A stretch of DNA of 64,000 nucleotides, from NCBI GenBank assembly GCA_036365145.1, contig JAEOAD010002231.1, forward strand, positions 1,984,001-2,048,000. The letters are read 5' to 3'. This DNA is from Orientallactaga sibirica (Eukaryota > Chordata > Mammalia > Rodentia > Dipodidae). Below are positions 45,985-58,209 of the stretch, piece by piece. The notes under the pieces were generated by a model, which had not been told where the DNA came from, ran no database searches, and saw nothing but the letters and a program-made list of their open reading frames with translations. Position 1 is the stretch's first letter; every line of letters begins with the position of its first letter. The position numbers and the translations under genes are program-made.

Positions 45985-46805
45985 CCCCAGATACTTTTTT
46001 TATATTAATTTTATTTTATATTAACTATACCAGGTTATTCTCTTCTGTCCCCTTACCCCAGTTCCTGTTACCCTGAAGTGGGGTTGTGGTATTCACAGTG
46101 GGGTCATGAAGGCCTTAGTCAGACCTTGTGAGGTGTAGCTGGAGACTGTGCCTCAGGATATTTCAACCCACTCTGTGGACATTACAGTCTTTCTGCCACT
46201 TCTTCTGCAGTGTTCCCTGAGCCATAGCAGGCCTTTTGGCAGTCTAATTTAGTGTTGAATTCCCTCTAGCCTCTGGATTTCTCTTTTGATAGGCTTTCAT
46301 TGATCTCCGTGTTTGTCACCCTCAACCTGGGGCTGGTTGTCAGGCTAGCAGTGAGAGCAGTGTTCATGTCCTCACTTCCCTTGCAGTTTCTCCCGGACCA
46401 TGGTAGATGTGGTACAGTAGCTTTGTAGTTTCATGAGGTTGAGTGTTGATCTAATTTCCTGTGCTACTGGGGTGTTATTCAGGAAGTCTTTCCCTGTGCC
46501 TATATTGTGAAGTGTTCTCCCTGCTTTTTTTCTGGTTGTTTTAGAGTTGCAGGTCTAATATTGAGGTCCTTACTCCATTTAGAGTTGACTTTTGTGCAGG
46601 GTGAGAGCAGTGAGTCTAATTTCATTCTTCTGCATCTTTTATTGAAGATGCTGTCTTTTCTCCAGTTTGTATTTTTCTCTTTTTGGTGGTGGTGGTGGTG
46701 GTGGTGGTGGTGGTGGACTAGTTTGTATTTTGATCCCTTTGTCAAAGATCAGGTAGCTGTAGTTGCTTAGATTTAGAGATGGGTATTCTATTCTATTTGT
46801 CTGTG
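45985..46805 (-). mobile_element. LINE-1 fragment (3' end of ORF2 and 3' UTR), antisense
   Basis: tttattgaagatgctgtctt, ccctttgtcaaagatcaggt and ctattctatttgtctgtgtg are standard ORF2 landmarks in reverse. Confidence 0.8.
46685..46716 (+). repeat. (GGT)n microsatellite
   Basis: About 11 units, inside LINE-1. Confidence 0.95.
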
Positions 46806-47325
46806 TGCCAAATATTTCTTGAATAAAACTTTATTCCAGTGTCCAGAGCCCTTCTTCCTGTCCCCTCCAGTTCATACCCGAGTTCCCACAATAGTCACAG
46901 CCCTCATTTCCAGTTCTGTAGACCCTGTTCTCTTATGATGAAGATCCTGTATCTTGGGAAGCTGGCTGAGAACAAGGCATAGGTTCAGAAAATTCAGAAG
47001 AGAGAGCTTGTGGAATCAACACTTTGGAAGGGAAGTGAGAAAAAGGAGTGGGATTTGGCACGGGGAGAAGATGAGCTGCAGTTCAGTCTTGGGGCTTTAA
47101 CATATATTAAGTAACATAATCCTCACAGCAGGCGGGTTACACAGTTTGTAACATTAACTTTAGAGCAAGTTACAAGTAAAGAATTTAATATCTCATAGCA
47201 ATAACATCACAAAAGCTATTTGTAAGGTCCATGAGAAACATTCCCACAGCTCTTTCCCATAGTTCATTGCCATATTTCATTCTTATATTTTGTTCTCACA
47301 GTTTGGTTTTGCAGTTTACACCACA

Positions 47326-47455
47326 GGAGTGAGTGAGGAGTGAATGTGTGAGGAATAAGTAATGAGTGAGTATGTGAGGATTGAGTGAGGAATGATTGAG
47401 GAGTGAGTGTGTGAGGAGGGAGTGAGTGAGGAGTGATTGAATGAGGTCTGTTGGG
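47326..47455 (+). repeat. imperfect GAGTGA-based repeat
   Basis: Variants of gagtgagtgaggagtgattg repeated over 130 bp, with no strict period. Confidence 0.85.
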
Positions 47456-47729
47456 AATAAACACCACAGCCCAAACCCAGAGAATGGACCTGGAGACAAG
47501 GAGTGTGACAAAAGCAAGACTTGAATGACTGTCTTGCAAGAGTGGTGCCTGCCTGTTGAGCAGACACACACAGTTCAGTTATAAGCAATGAATTCCCCAA
47601 AGCACAGGTCCCTCCTCCATTTCCTCACTGGCTGGTACCAATGGGGTGAAATTTTTCCCTGACATTACCTACGTTTCCTTATATCCTTTTAGGGCATCCT
47701 TTGTCTCTCTTGCACCTTTATGTCTACCT

Positions 47730-47926
47730 TTTTTATTTTATTTTTAGAGAGAGAGAGAGCAAGAAAGAGAGAATTGGCATGCCAGGGCCTTAGGTACTGT
47801 ATTTGAACTCCAGACACTTGAGTCACCTTTGTGCATCTGGCTTACATGGGATCTGGAGAGAGATTGAACATGGGTCCTTGGGCTTCACAGGCAAGAATCT
47901 TAACCACTAAACCATCTCTCCAGCCC
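47730..47926 (-). mobile_element. B2-like tRNA-SINE
   Basis: Small insertion near the B-box (ggagagagattgaac). Confidence 0.85.
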
Positions 47927-48044
47927 TCCATTTTTCAACAAAGACTTTTTGCTAGTTTATCCCTCTCTCCAATATTATGTTTGCTTAGAGACCTTTGAGG
48001 TCATATTCTCAAGCCTTTAGGCAAGCTTGGCTATTAATAATCTT

Positions 48045-48273
48045 CTTTTTTTTTTTTAAAGATTTACTTTTATTTTTATTTATTTATTAGAGACAGAGAG
48101 AGGGAAAGAGAGAGGGAGAGGGAAAGAGAGAATGGGCATGCCAGGGCCTCTAGCCACTGCAAACGAACCCCAGACACATGCACCCCCTTGTGCCTCTGGG
48201 AATCTGGAGAATCGAACTGGGTTCCTTAGGCTTCTCAGGCATGTGCCTTAATCGCTAAGCCATCTCTCCAGCC
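48045..48273 (-). mobile_element. B2-like tRNA-SINE with target duplication
   Basis: Flanks ctattaataat at 48031 and 48274. A short deletion removes the cttacgtggg part. Confidence 0.9.
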
Positions 48274-48368
48274 CTATTAATAATTTTCTACTCTAAACTT
48301 CTGGTTTGGGTGAAGGTAGCTAGGAGGTTGCAAGAAGCAGGCACTGGAGGGACCTGATTAGGTTTAGT

Positions 48369-48591
48369 CTTTTTTAAAAAATGTTTTATTTCTTTATTTG
48401 TGTGCGAGAGAAAGAGGCGGGGCGGGGGAGGGGGTTGGAGAGCGAGAGAGAATGGGTGCATCAGGGCCTTTAGCCACTATAGGCACATGTGCCATCATGT
48501 GCATCTGGCTTACATGGGTTCTGGGGAATAGAACCTGGGTCCTTAGGCTTTGCAGGCAAGCACCTTAACTGCTAAGCCATCTCTTCAGCTT
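48369..48591 (-). mobile_element. B2-like tRNA-SINE
   Basis: Contains a ggcggggcgggggaggggg patch in the purine-rich part. Confidence 0.87.
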
Positions 48592-48954
48592 GAGAGTCTG
48601 TGTAAAGCTTTAAACCCTCTAGATACAGAGCTGGGAGCTGGGTCTGAAACTTGGGTCAGTCAAACTCTGTGACTTGTCCTACTGCTGACCTGGCCAACTG
48701 CACACTGTCTGGCTACATGGCTGCCATGATCTTTTCCCCAGGCTCACTGCTGCCAGAGGCCTAGACATAGTCTTGCTCTTGACAGTGGGAGGGAGGGCAG
48801 GCACAGAAGTTAGGTGCTCTGGTGCCTATTCATCTTCTGGCTCTGTAGGAAGAGTATCAAAGGTTCCATGAAGTCGTATCACTGGGTCTCTAGAGCTCTG
48901 CTTGGAGTGGGAATGCTGAACTAAGAGGCATGGAGCTTGTCAGGAAGCCCCAGG

Positions 48955-49095
48955 GTTCCTCCTACCTCTGCCTCCCCAGCAGTGGGATTAAACATGCACT
49001 GCTGTACCTTTTACATGGGAGCTAGGGATTTGAACTCAGGTCCTCATGCTTGCAATGCAAGTGCTTTACTGAATGAGTCATTTCCTCAGCCCTCC
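48955..49095 (-). mobile_element. B4-type SINE fragment
   Basis: cctacctctgcctccccagc ... gatttgaactcaggtcctca ... gagtcatttcctcagccc. Confidence 0.65.
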
Positions 49096-49096
49096 T

Positions 49097-49215
49097 TTTG
49101 GGTGAGGCAGGGTCTTGTAGGTAACCTTGGCTGGCTGTATCTCACGATGTAGACCAGGCTAGCCTCAAACTTACAGTGATACTGGGATCACAGGCAAGGG
49201 CTACTACTCTGTCCA
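49097..49215 (-). mobile_element. B1-like SINE, old
   Basis: gaggcagggtcttgtaggta ... actgggatcacaggc. Confidence 0.6.
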
Positions 49216-49954
49216 TTTATTTTTCTGTAATTTACTCGTATATTTGGCTTATTGGCCGCCTTTAAGTGAAGAATTTTCTAGTAATTAAACAAAAAATCCC
49301 TCATTTTTGTAGTTTTTCCAGTGACATCAGGAAAAAGTCTGCCAGTGATGTATATTTGCCAAGTCATCATAATAAAATAAAAACAATGAGTCTTCTTTAA
49401 TCGTTTTCTTTAGGTCATTTAGAAGGCATTGGTACCAGATTTGTTTCCGTAGCACAAATGCCTTTCTGAACAATGAACAGCTGTTGAGACTGTGTGGTTA
49501 TCAACAGGGTGTTCCTCATTTTCCAGTCTATAAAGATGTAATGGTTTGATTCCTAAATTCCATTTTAGGAAGGGAGTGTAGGGGAAAATTTATTTTCTAA
49601 AGCTTAACATGATGTTGTGAATGTACATTTTTATCTATATGAGTAATTAGTTGACAAATAGGAAAACCAGTTTGTTTCATGTCATAAAATCTATCTCTTA
49701 AGAGGAATGAATAATGCTTTCTAGGATCTGTTCTGTAGAAGTGCTGAAAGTAAGATATATCTGAGTATGTATGACTAACAGCTATATCCTGGGGAGTATA
49801 TGAAATTTTAATGAAAATTACCAGTTACATTTTGAGAGAGAGGTGAGGTGCATTGTTGGAGGTCGGGACTTCCCTCTGCCCTAAAAGTTTTCCATGCGTT
49901 GTTAAATAACTCCTTGACAGAAATGGATTCTGTGTAAGTGATGCTTTTAATAAA

Positions 49955-50060
49955 CAGGGACAGTTGTGTCTGGCTCATGTGGGCAACATTGTGGATTGAA
50001 CCTCGGCCAGCAGGCTTTGCAAGCATGTGCCTTTGACTGCTGAACCATTTTCCCAGCTCC
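49955..50060 (-). mobile_element. tRNA-SINE fragment
   Basis: Only the tRNA head half is present (ctggctcatgtgggcaacat ... ccattttcccagctcc). Confidence 0.7.
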
Positions 50061-50091
50061 TTGATTGCTTTTTGACTTTGATTATATATAT

Positions 50092-50233
50092 ATATTTTTC
50101 AAGGTAGGTCTTGCTATAGCCCAGGCTGACCTGGACTTCACTATGTAGTCTCAGGGTGGCCTCAAACTCATGGCAATCCTCCTACCTTTGCCTCCCAAGT
50201 GCTGGGATTAAAGGCATGCACCACTACGCCTGG

Positions 50234-50236
<3 letters not shown>
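50092..50236 (-). mobile_element. B1 SINE
   Basis: Complete; followed by a (TG)n run. Confidence 0.88.

Positions 50237-50274
<38 letters not shown>
50234..50274 (+). repeat. (TG)n microsatellite
   Basis: About 19 units. Confidence 0.95.
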
Positions 50275-50275
<1 letters not shown>

Positions 50276-50378
50276 TTTTGATTGTGCATATGCTTGGTTT
50301 TTAGCTGTTTTATTGAAAAATTTCATTCATGTACATAATGTGTTTTGAACATAGTCCCCTTCCATTATAAGTGCTATT

Positions 50379-50539
50379 ATTTTTGTTTGTTTGTTTGTTT
50401 TTTAAGGTAGGGTCTTCCTTTAGCCCAGGCTGACCTGAAATTCACCCTGTAGTCTCAGGGTGGCCTCGAAATCAAGGCAATCTTCCTACCCCTGCCTCCT
50501 GAGTGCTGGGATTAAAGTCATGCACCACCACGCCTGGCC
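50379..50539 (-). mobile_element. B1 SINE with 12-bp target duplication
   Basis: Flanks ATAAGTGCTATT at 50367-50378 and 50540-50551. (TTTG)n tail. Confidence 0.93.
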
Positions 50540-50861
50540 ATAAGTGCTATTTTTAAAAACTACTGAATGAACATCTATGAATTGTCCTTTACTTGAGAAC
50601 TGTAGTTGACATCTACCAGGTACCCTTAAAAATTCTATCTCTCTGCTGCCATTCACTTCTTCTGCCAGGTAATCACAGTCCTGAAATTTGTACTTTTCTT
50701 ATCTTTATATACATACACACAGACATACATACATGTACTTATATCAAATGTGAATATGAATGTTTAGATGATGTATGTCTTAGCTTCACTTGGTTTCCAA
50801 CTTTACTAAACAGCACAAAACTTTATGCTGTCCTTTTGGACTTGCTGTCATTTCTTTTTTT

Positions 50862-51965
50862 TTTAAATTTTTTTATTGACAACTTCTGTATTTACATACA
50901 CAAAACATGATATTTCCCTCCCCTGTCCCCATACCCCTTTAGAACTCCAATCTCCATCATATCCCCTCCCTCTCTCCATTAGTCTCTCTTTTAATTTGAT
51001 GTCATCATCTTTTTCTTCTATTATGAGGGCCTTGCGAAGGTATTGCTAGGCACTGCAAGGTCATGGATATCAAGGCCAATTTCTGTCTGGACAGTTGCAT
51101 TTTAAGGAGTCGTACCCTTCCTTTGGCTCTTCCATTCTATCCGCCCCCTCTTCCGCAATGGGCCCTGAGCCTTGGAGGGTGTGACAGAGGTGTTTCAGTG
51201 CTGGGCACTCCTCCATCCCTTCTTCTCCGCACTATGTTGCCTTCTGGGTCATCCCAGTGGTCATCACCATCTGAAAAGAGAAGCTTCTCTAACCAGAAGT
51301 GAGAGTAGCATTAATATGTGAATATGAACATTAAATGTAGTGCTTTCAGGGCAGCTTGGTGGGAATAATATATACTTTTAGCCAGACAAGAGCAGGCTTT
51401 ATACCCATAAGGCTCATGACCTCACCGGCCATAGACTTTTACTTAGGTTTTTCCCATAGAGAGGGCCTTCAGTCCAATTATGGAGCAGTTGGTTTCCCTA
51501 AGAGCAGACATGGCACTATTGCACCCGTTCAGTCATTGGGCCTGTATGGCCAAACTTGAATTTTCAGCGTCCACTGTTTTCACTGCTGATGACTTCTGTG
51601 TCCCATACGGCTGCATGCAGTGTAGCTTTTTCCAGCTTTCTGTTGGCTGGTCTACAGGGAGAAGGTTTTCTGCTCAGCACCAGCTTGCTTTCTCAGTGAC
51701 CTTGCCTCTCAGGCAAGAGATGTCTTCAGCAATAGGGTCTTACTATCTGTTTCTCAAGGGAAACCAAGGGCTTTGGCAATAGCCTTTAATGTTTTGGAGG
51801 CTTCTAGGACCTCCTTGGCCAACAACTCACTGGAAGGTATCCCATCCTGGGCACTGAAAATTTTCTAGTAACACTCTGTAGCTTCTAGATGTGCCATTAC
51901 TCAAAAAAATAGGTTTACATAAGTCTTACTCACAATATCTTGAATTTTGATTGACCCTCCCCCTG
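50862..51965 (-). mobile_element. LINE-1 3' tail, second copy
   Basis: Runs parallel to 43830-44845 over about 1 kb with only scattered differences and a 20-bp gap near 51445. Here the 5'-most part keeps its normal orientation. It may extend to about 52100. No clear target duplication found. Confidence 0.78.
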
Positions 51966-52299
51966 CCCTTCTTTTATGCATTCTCTTCCCATGGCCTCAC
52001 TTAGGCCATTCCCCTCCCTGTAATCTGTTCTTCTACTTATATATGTGCAATACCATACACTTAAGTCCTTCCCACCCCACCCTCCCTAATAGCCTTTTAC
52101 CAGTTTACTGGTTATGGATACATTTGTATTGCCAAGGTCGTCCATGTGATTGTGAACACGGGTATAGTTTCTTTAATCTCACTACAGGGCATAGTGTTTC
52201 ATTAGGAGAATATACTGTAATTTACCAATAATTTTCCACTGATGAACATTTATGGCATTTCCTTTTTTGTATATTTTTTTTTACTGCTGTGAACAGAGC

Positions 52300-52468
52300 T
52301 ACTATTTATTTATTTGCGTGTGTGTGGGGGTGGGGAGGGCTCACCAGAATCTCTTGCATCTACAAACAAGTACCCATACAATATTACATGGGTGGCTGGG
52401 GAATTGAACCCAGACCAGTAGACTTTGCAGGCAAGTTCCTTTGACTGATAAGCCATCTTTCCAGTCCC
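52300..52468 (-). mobile_element. tRNA-SINE, diverged
   Basis: gggaattgaacccagaccag ... aagccatctttccagtccc. Confidence 0.78.
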
Positions 52469-52684
52469 TTTTATAATTTTTTATTTCCTGTTTCCTGTAT
52501 GTGGTAGGAGTTTCTTCTAGGAATCGTATTTCTGGGTCCTGTGAAATAGATATCCAACTTGAGATGGTAGTACAAAATTTACTTTTAAGATGATTGTGTC
52601 TATTTATACTCAGTGATAGATGAAGGAACCTAATCCATTCGGTCTTCCATTTGGTATGATGTGGGTGAGGTTTGTATATACGTG

Positions 52685-52945
52685 TGGGCTCATGTGCATG
52701 TGTAGGTACATGTGAGTGTCTATGTCTAGAGGCCAGAGATCAGTGTGGAATTCCTTCTTCTGTTGCTTCTCTACCTTATTTGGCCAGGTTAGCTAGTCAT
52801 CATACCCTGGGGATCTTCCTGTCTCTGCCTGACAATTGCTGGGCTTACAGGCATGCACCACCACAGCCGGCATTCTGGCAATCTGACCTCAGGTCCTCAT
52901 GCACAGCAAGTGCACTGTAGACAGAGCCATCTCGCTGGCCTCCTG
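52685..52945 (-). mobile_element. B4-type SINE
   Basis: gtctctgcctgacaattgct ... catgcaccaccacagccgg, then tgacctcaggtcctcatgca ... agagccatctcgctggcc. Confidence 0.72.
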
Positions 52946-53888
52946 TTCTTCTCTTGACGTCCTGCTTCCCGTCTCCTGTGCATCTGCACCACCCTGCCCG
53001 GGCTTTCTTTACTGTGCTGGCTGTCCGTGCTTCCACTCGTGCTGATGGTGCTCACACGCCTGTCTAAATTCCAGACGTGGACCTCAGGTGTCTTGGGTGT
53101 CTACCGCATAGCTCAAACTTAGCAAGTCTAAAAGATTTACTGCCTCATCACTTCTAAATCTACTTGATTCTTAGCCACTCTATTTTTGTTGATTAAAATT
53201 TCTTTTGAAAATTTTTGGACTCATCATTGGCTACATTTTTGACCCATACATTGTGCCAAGTCTGTTCACTAAAATGCTGTTGTCTCTTCCAAAAGATCTA
53301 GACCTGCCTGTTTTCTGGTCATGCTGGAACAACAGATACTGGGCTTGTGTTCCTGTCCTGGCCTTGCCCTCTTGATGAATTCAACTATAAAGTTAAACAG
53401 CAAAACACCTGTTTAAAAGCATTGGAAACCAAGCCATAGTATGGTCCTGTAGGATGGAAAGTGAGTCCTTAGTTCTGGGTGTGCAGGCAGTTTGCTGAAC
53501 TGGAACTCTGGAACTCAGCTGGAACTCTGGCCCCGAGGTAGGGAAGAAGAGTTTGCAGTGGGGACAGCACAGAGTAGTTGCAGAACATTGTGAGACTATC
53601 CCTCATCTTTCAGTGTTCAGGGCATGTCTGTGATGGAACCTTCTCAACAGTGGTTGAAATGGAAATACTGCAGGCTACAGAGTTGGAAGATGACATTTCA
53701 TCCTAGCCAGAATGCAGAGACCTTAAATCCCAGGCACTCGACAAAGATACTGTGGTGACATTCCTGAAAGAGTAAGGACCGTTCCTTTGAGAAAGAGTAT
53801 CTGATGGTCTGGTCCAGTCAGGATGTAGAAATCCCATGGAATTTGTACACAGAAAACTTGAAAGTTCAAAGCTAATAAACAGAGCAGT

Positions 53889-54224
53889 GTGGCACTTTGA
53901 TTCAGGTGTCCTCCATAAACTTGGGTGTTCTGAATGCTAGGTTCCCAGCTGAGGAGATCTGGGAATTAAAGCCTCCTGGAGGCAGTGTATTGTTGGAGGT
54001 GGGCTTATGGGTATTATAGTCAGTGTTTGGCACACTCTCCTGTTGCTATTGTCCACCTTCTGTTGGCCAGGGGTGTTGTCCGCCCTCTGCTCATGCCATC
54101 GTTTTTCCCTGCCATTATGGAGCTTCCCCTCTAGTATGTAAGCCAAAATCAACCCCCTTTTTCCCCCACAAGCTGTTCTTGATCGGGTGATTTCTGCCAG
54201 CAATGCAAATCTGACTGCAATAGG
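53889..54224 (+). mobile_element. MaLR-type solo LTR
   Basis: Starts tgtggcactttgattcaggt and ends near gactgcaat. Contains the polyadenylation-side landmark gtaagccaaaatcaaccccc. Inverted relative of 36860-37212. Confidence 0.7.
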
Positions 54225-54871
54225 CAGTAACTAAAAAATGTCCCATGAACTCTAAGGGCTACACTGGATGAGTGATGTTACCAAAGACAGGATAAGCTGG
54301 GGAAATGGTCCAGGCTTCAGCTGTCATCGGAGAAGGATGTGAACAATGGATTGGGGTGAATCTAGGAAATAGCCATCTGTGGTGCAAGTGAGCACAAGTT
54401 GGGGCTGGGGCAGAGAAGGACTAGTGGAAGGCAGGGAGTCACTGCTGGATCCAGGCTTGGTGTGTGCTTGTGACCACATTAGGAAGGCTGCAGCCTGGTG
54501 GCCACGGCTCAGATGAGAGCATTGAGGTTGATGAAGAACTGTGCATTTTGCCAGTGATGCAGAGCAGTGCTTTGGGTGTTCTGAAACAGTTACTCTGGAG
54601 GTTATACAGTACCGGTAAGAAAACAATGTAACTTCTTAGGTCTAGGAAGAGAGGCCTTCTTCCTCCTGCAGTGTCTCACTCATGCCCTTTACTGACTGTG
54701 CTTACTGTAAAGGGTAATGCTTGAAGAGTTTCCTCCAGTCTTCCCCCTCCTTCAGCGGGTACTGAGAGGGGCATTTAAAGTTGAGAGGCAATAGGTTGGT
54801 AATTGGTATAAAAGGTTAGATTGGATCTACATACTGAGGTATAAGGTGAAGCCTCCAAAAAAGATAAGAAG

Positions 54872-55190
54872 TGGGGCTGGAGAGATTGTTCAGTGGTTAA
54901 AAGTGCTTCCCGTGTAAGCCTGAGGGCCTGATAGGCTCTGAGAACCTGTGTTTGATGCCTTAGCACCCAGGTGAACATCTGATCCTGGCCACAGACTCCT
55001 GTAATCTCTTTCCTGCAGGGAGCAGAGATTAGAGAATGGCTGGCGCTTGTGAAAACAGCAAGCTCTGGAGCCAGAAATGACACTGCCTTACTGAAATGTG
55101 TGGATGAGCAGTGGAGGAGGGACTGTTGATGCTCTTCTCTGATCTCTGCATGTATGTGCCCATGTCAACACATAATTATGCATACCCCAT
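54872..55190 (+). mobile_element. B4-type SINE, forward
   Basis: tRNA-like head ggctggagagattgttcagt; ends in sequence with CA-rich tail (tgtgcccatgtcaacaca). Middle diverged. Confidence 0.6.
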
Positions 55191-55661
55191 ACCGCCATAC
55201 TACATACATGCACAACACACCATACCACAATATTGTATACATGTACATGCAAGAAAAGATAGGTGCTAGTAAATTATGTGTGTGCTAGAATTGACTTGCT
55301 GTGGAAAACAACACTCTTAATATTCCTTACATCATCCCTAAATCATTGTTAGAAATATAAAGAAGCCAGAAAGTGACTATAATCGAGGTTTATGATCTAG
55401 AATAATCTCTAGAAAGATACCTTGAGATGACCTTGATTTTGAAATCAGCAAATAAGACCATCATAGCTTCCTAAAGGAAAATATGATTTTGGGAATTGGA
55501 GAATCTCAGAAAAAGAAAAATATTGAAATTATCTTTTAAAAGAATCAAATGGAAATCCAGGCAGTAAAAATCACTTCCTGAAGTGAAAGAATAATTGGAA
55601 TGCTTAAAGAGAGACAGAGAGAAAATGAGAACATGTGGAAGAAAAAAATTTAAAATCATAG

Positions 55662-55855
55662 GGCTGGGAGATGGCTTAGTGGATAATAAGCTTGCTGTGC
55701 AAATGTGAGTTTAGACTCCCAGAACCCATGTAAAAGCTGCACACACTGGCAGGTGCCTATAATTCCAGTATCCCTAGAGTGAGAAAGGAACTCAGAGAGG
55801 AAAATTTCTCAGAAGTTCACAGGCCACCTAATCTGGTGAACAACAAGAACAAATG
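55662..55855 (+). mobile_element. B4-type SINE, forward
   Basis: ggctgggagatggcttagtg ... gaacccatgtaaaagctgca ... ggtgcctataattccagta. Confidence 0.62.
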
Positions 55856-56942
55856 AAGTTCACTTAAGTACAGAGAACTAGACTCCCCTTTTAATTAAAC
55901 TCAGTCTGAGCAGCTCCTAATTTCCATTAGGCAGTAAAGACTTTTCATTGAAATGGAGTTGCAATGTGATTAACTCATGATCAAATTCTGACTTACACCT
56001 TCATGTAGCTTCTGAGTTTGAATTAGCTGAGATGTTTGGTGCAGAGGCAGAGGGAGGGAGCACAGTTCTCAAGGAGACCTCTCAATCTGAGTGTGGGTGA
56101 AGACAGAGGTAGCTTGAACCTGTTTATAGGGAACAAGCAAGTGTTAGCAGCATAGTTATCACTCTTGTTCATTTGGAACCTTCAGAGTTTAAGAGAAGTA
56201 GTAGCCGTGCTGAAGTAGAAAAAAAAATGGGGTCGCAGGGCCTCAGGCTCCTTTCTGCTTAGCTGGCAAATGATGAAAAAGAACCTAGGGGAGCACGGGG
56301 GAGACTTTTTATGGAGCACATTGGAAGTTCTGTATATCACTTCTGTTCTGTTCCTCGGTCACAATAGCAGGAACACGACCCATAGAAACAGGTACATGGA
56401 AAACAAAGCAGATAGTAAAAAGCAATTATTCTAGAAAAGGATAGTTGTAAGGAGGGGAATAAAATAACAAAGAAAATAATGGCTAATATTTTGTACTGAT
56501 TGTGCACCAAGACTTTCAAATCTTCATGTTTCATTTACTTTCTGAGATGAAGAAATATAAAATTCCCATTTAACTGATGATTTTTGCCAAGAATATCAAT
56601 ATCATTGGGTTAGAATGGAAAATAGAAATAAATGAAAACTATCACCTTGTGTAGCAGGAAATCTAAATGATGTGGAAGTAATGTCTGCCCTAGATAATAC
56701 CTCGTATTTAATAAGGAAGCATTGTCAGCATGCTGTTTGGAAATGTGGAGGTAAATACTTAAACAACTTGAAAAGGTGAAAGCCTGCAGTGTGACTGTGT
56801 CAAGTACAGGATGAGATTGCCCTGTGCTCTTGCACTTTTTGAGCCATGTTTAAAAAACAAAAAAAACAAGCCCTAAGTACCTGATAGAAGAGAAACTATC
56901 AAGACAGATAAAATGAAAACAAAACTATAAAAATGTTGTGGG

Positions 56943-57098
56943 CCGGGCGTGGTGGCGCACGCCTTTAATCCCAGCACTCGGGAGGCAGAGGTAGGAGGAT
57001 CGCCGAGAGTTCGAGGCCACCCTGAGACTACGTAGTTAATTCCAGGTCAGCCTGGACCAGAGAGAGACCCTACCTTGCAAAACCAAAAAAAAAAAAAG
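56943..57098 (+). mobile_element. B1 SINE, very well preserved
   Basis: Near-consensus ccgggcgtggtggcgcacgc with CpGs intact. Flanks aaaatgttgtggg at 56930-56942 and 57099-57111. Looks recently inserted. Confidence 0.95.
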
Positions 57099-57386
57099 AA
57101 AATGTTGTGGGTGTTCGGGTGTAGTAGGTGTCAAGCTGTCATTTCTGTCATTTGTGTAGAACAGTGATGGCTGTGTAAATAACTGGATGTAGTATGTTAT
57201 ACTGTTTGCAGATTGTAGACTTGAGTTTGCTCTTAATGTTATTGGCCAAATCCCTTAATCTTTGGAGGCTTTGCTTTGTTTAAATTTTAGTAACAATATT
57301 GAATTAGAAGTGATCTCTAACAGTTCTAAGGTTTGATGTTTTTAAATGATACATACTTAAAGGGTATCGAATTCAAAGGTGGTTTT

Positions 57387-57610
57387 CTTGTTTATTTTTA
57401 TGTATTTATTTGAGAGCAACAGACAGAGAAAGAGAGACAGATATAGAGAGAGAATGGGTGCATCAGGGCCTCCAGCCACTGCAAACAAACACCAGATGCA
57501 TGCACCAACTTATGCATCTGGCTTATGTGGATCCTGGGGAAATGAGCCTCGAACCATGGTCCTTAGGCTTCACAGGCAAGCACTTAACTGCTAAGCCATC
57601 TCTCCAGCCC
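57387..57610 (-). mobile_element. B2-like tRNA-SINE
   Basis: Flanks caaagg / caaagc; small insertion near the B-box. Confidence 0.87.
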
Positions 57611-57699
57611 CAAAGCTAGTTTTATCAAGATAGTAAATCCTATTGCTGAAGATATCATGTGCTTTAGTTAGAAGACAGAGAAATCAAGCTGGAGCTGGG

Positions 57700-58172
57700 C
57701 TGGAGGCTAGCTTTCATAGTGCTGTGTAGGCTGCTGGGGGAGGAAAGTCATCAAGAGTCTTACTCAGCTGTGGACTTAGAATGCTATACAGCAGACCACT
57801 CAGGCAAGATGTGCCCACTGCTGCAATAGTGGTGTGTCTGTTTGGGGGATAACCAACCACTTTGTAATTGGGAGGCCCGTTTCACAGGAGGGAATTCATG
57901 CCTGGTACTGTGAACCTGGGCAAAACCTGAAGGTAGTGGCTCTGGGGGTGGGGGGAACCTACTACTATTGTTAACTGGACGGGTTGTCAAAGTACCTTCT
58001 AAATATTCGTGTTTATAGCCATCGGTTATTGCTTCTCTAAAACTTAATCACGGAAGTTTCTTTTTGCAGAGGGCAGAGACTTTTGCAGAGATATGTGACT
58101 GGCAGAGTGCTAAGAATAGGGTACTATTGAACAGGACACCTTTTTCCCCCCAAATATTTTATTTATTATTTG

Positions 58173-58209
<37 letters not shown>

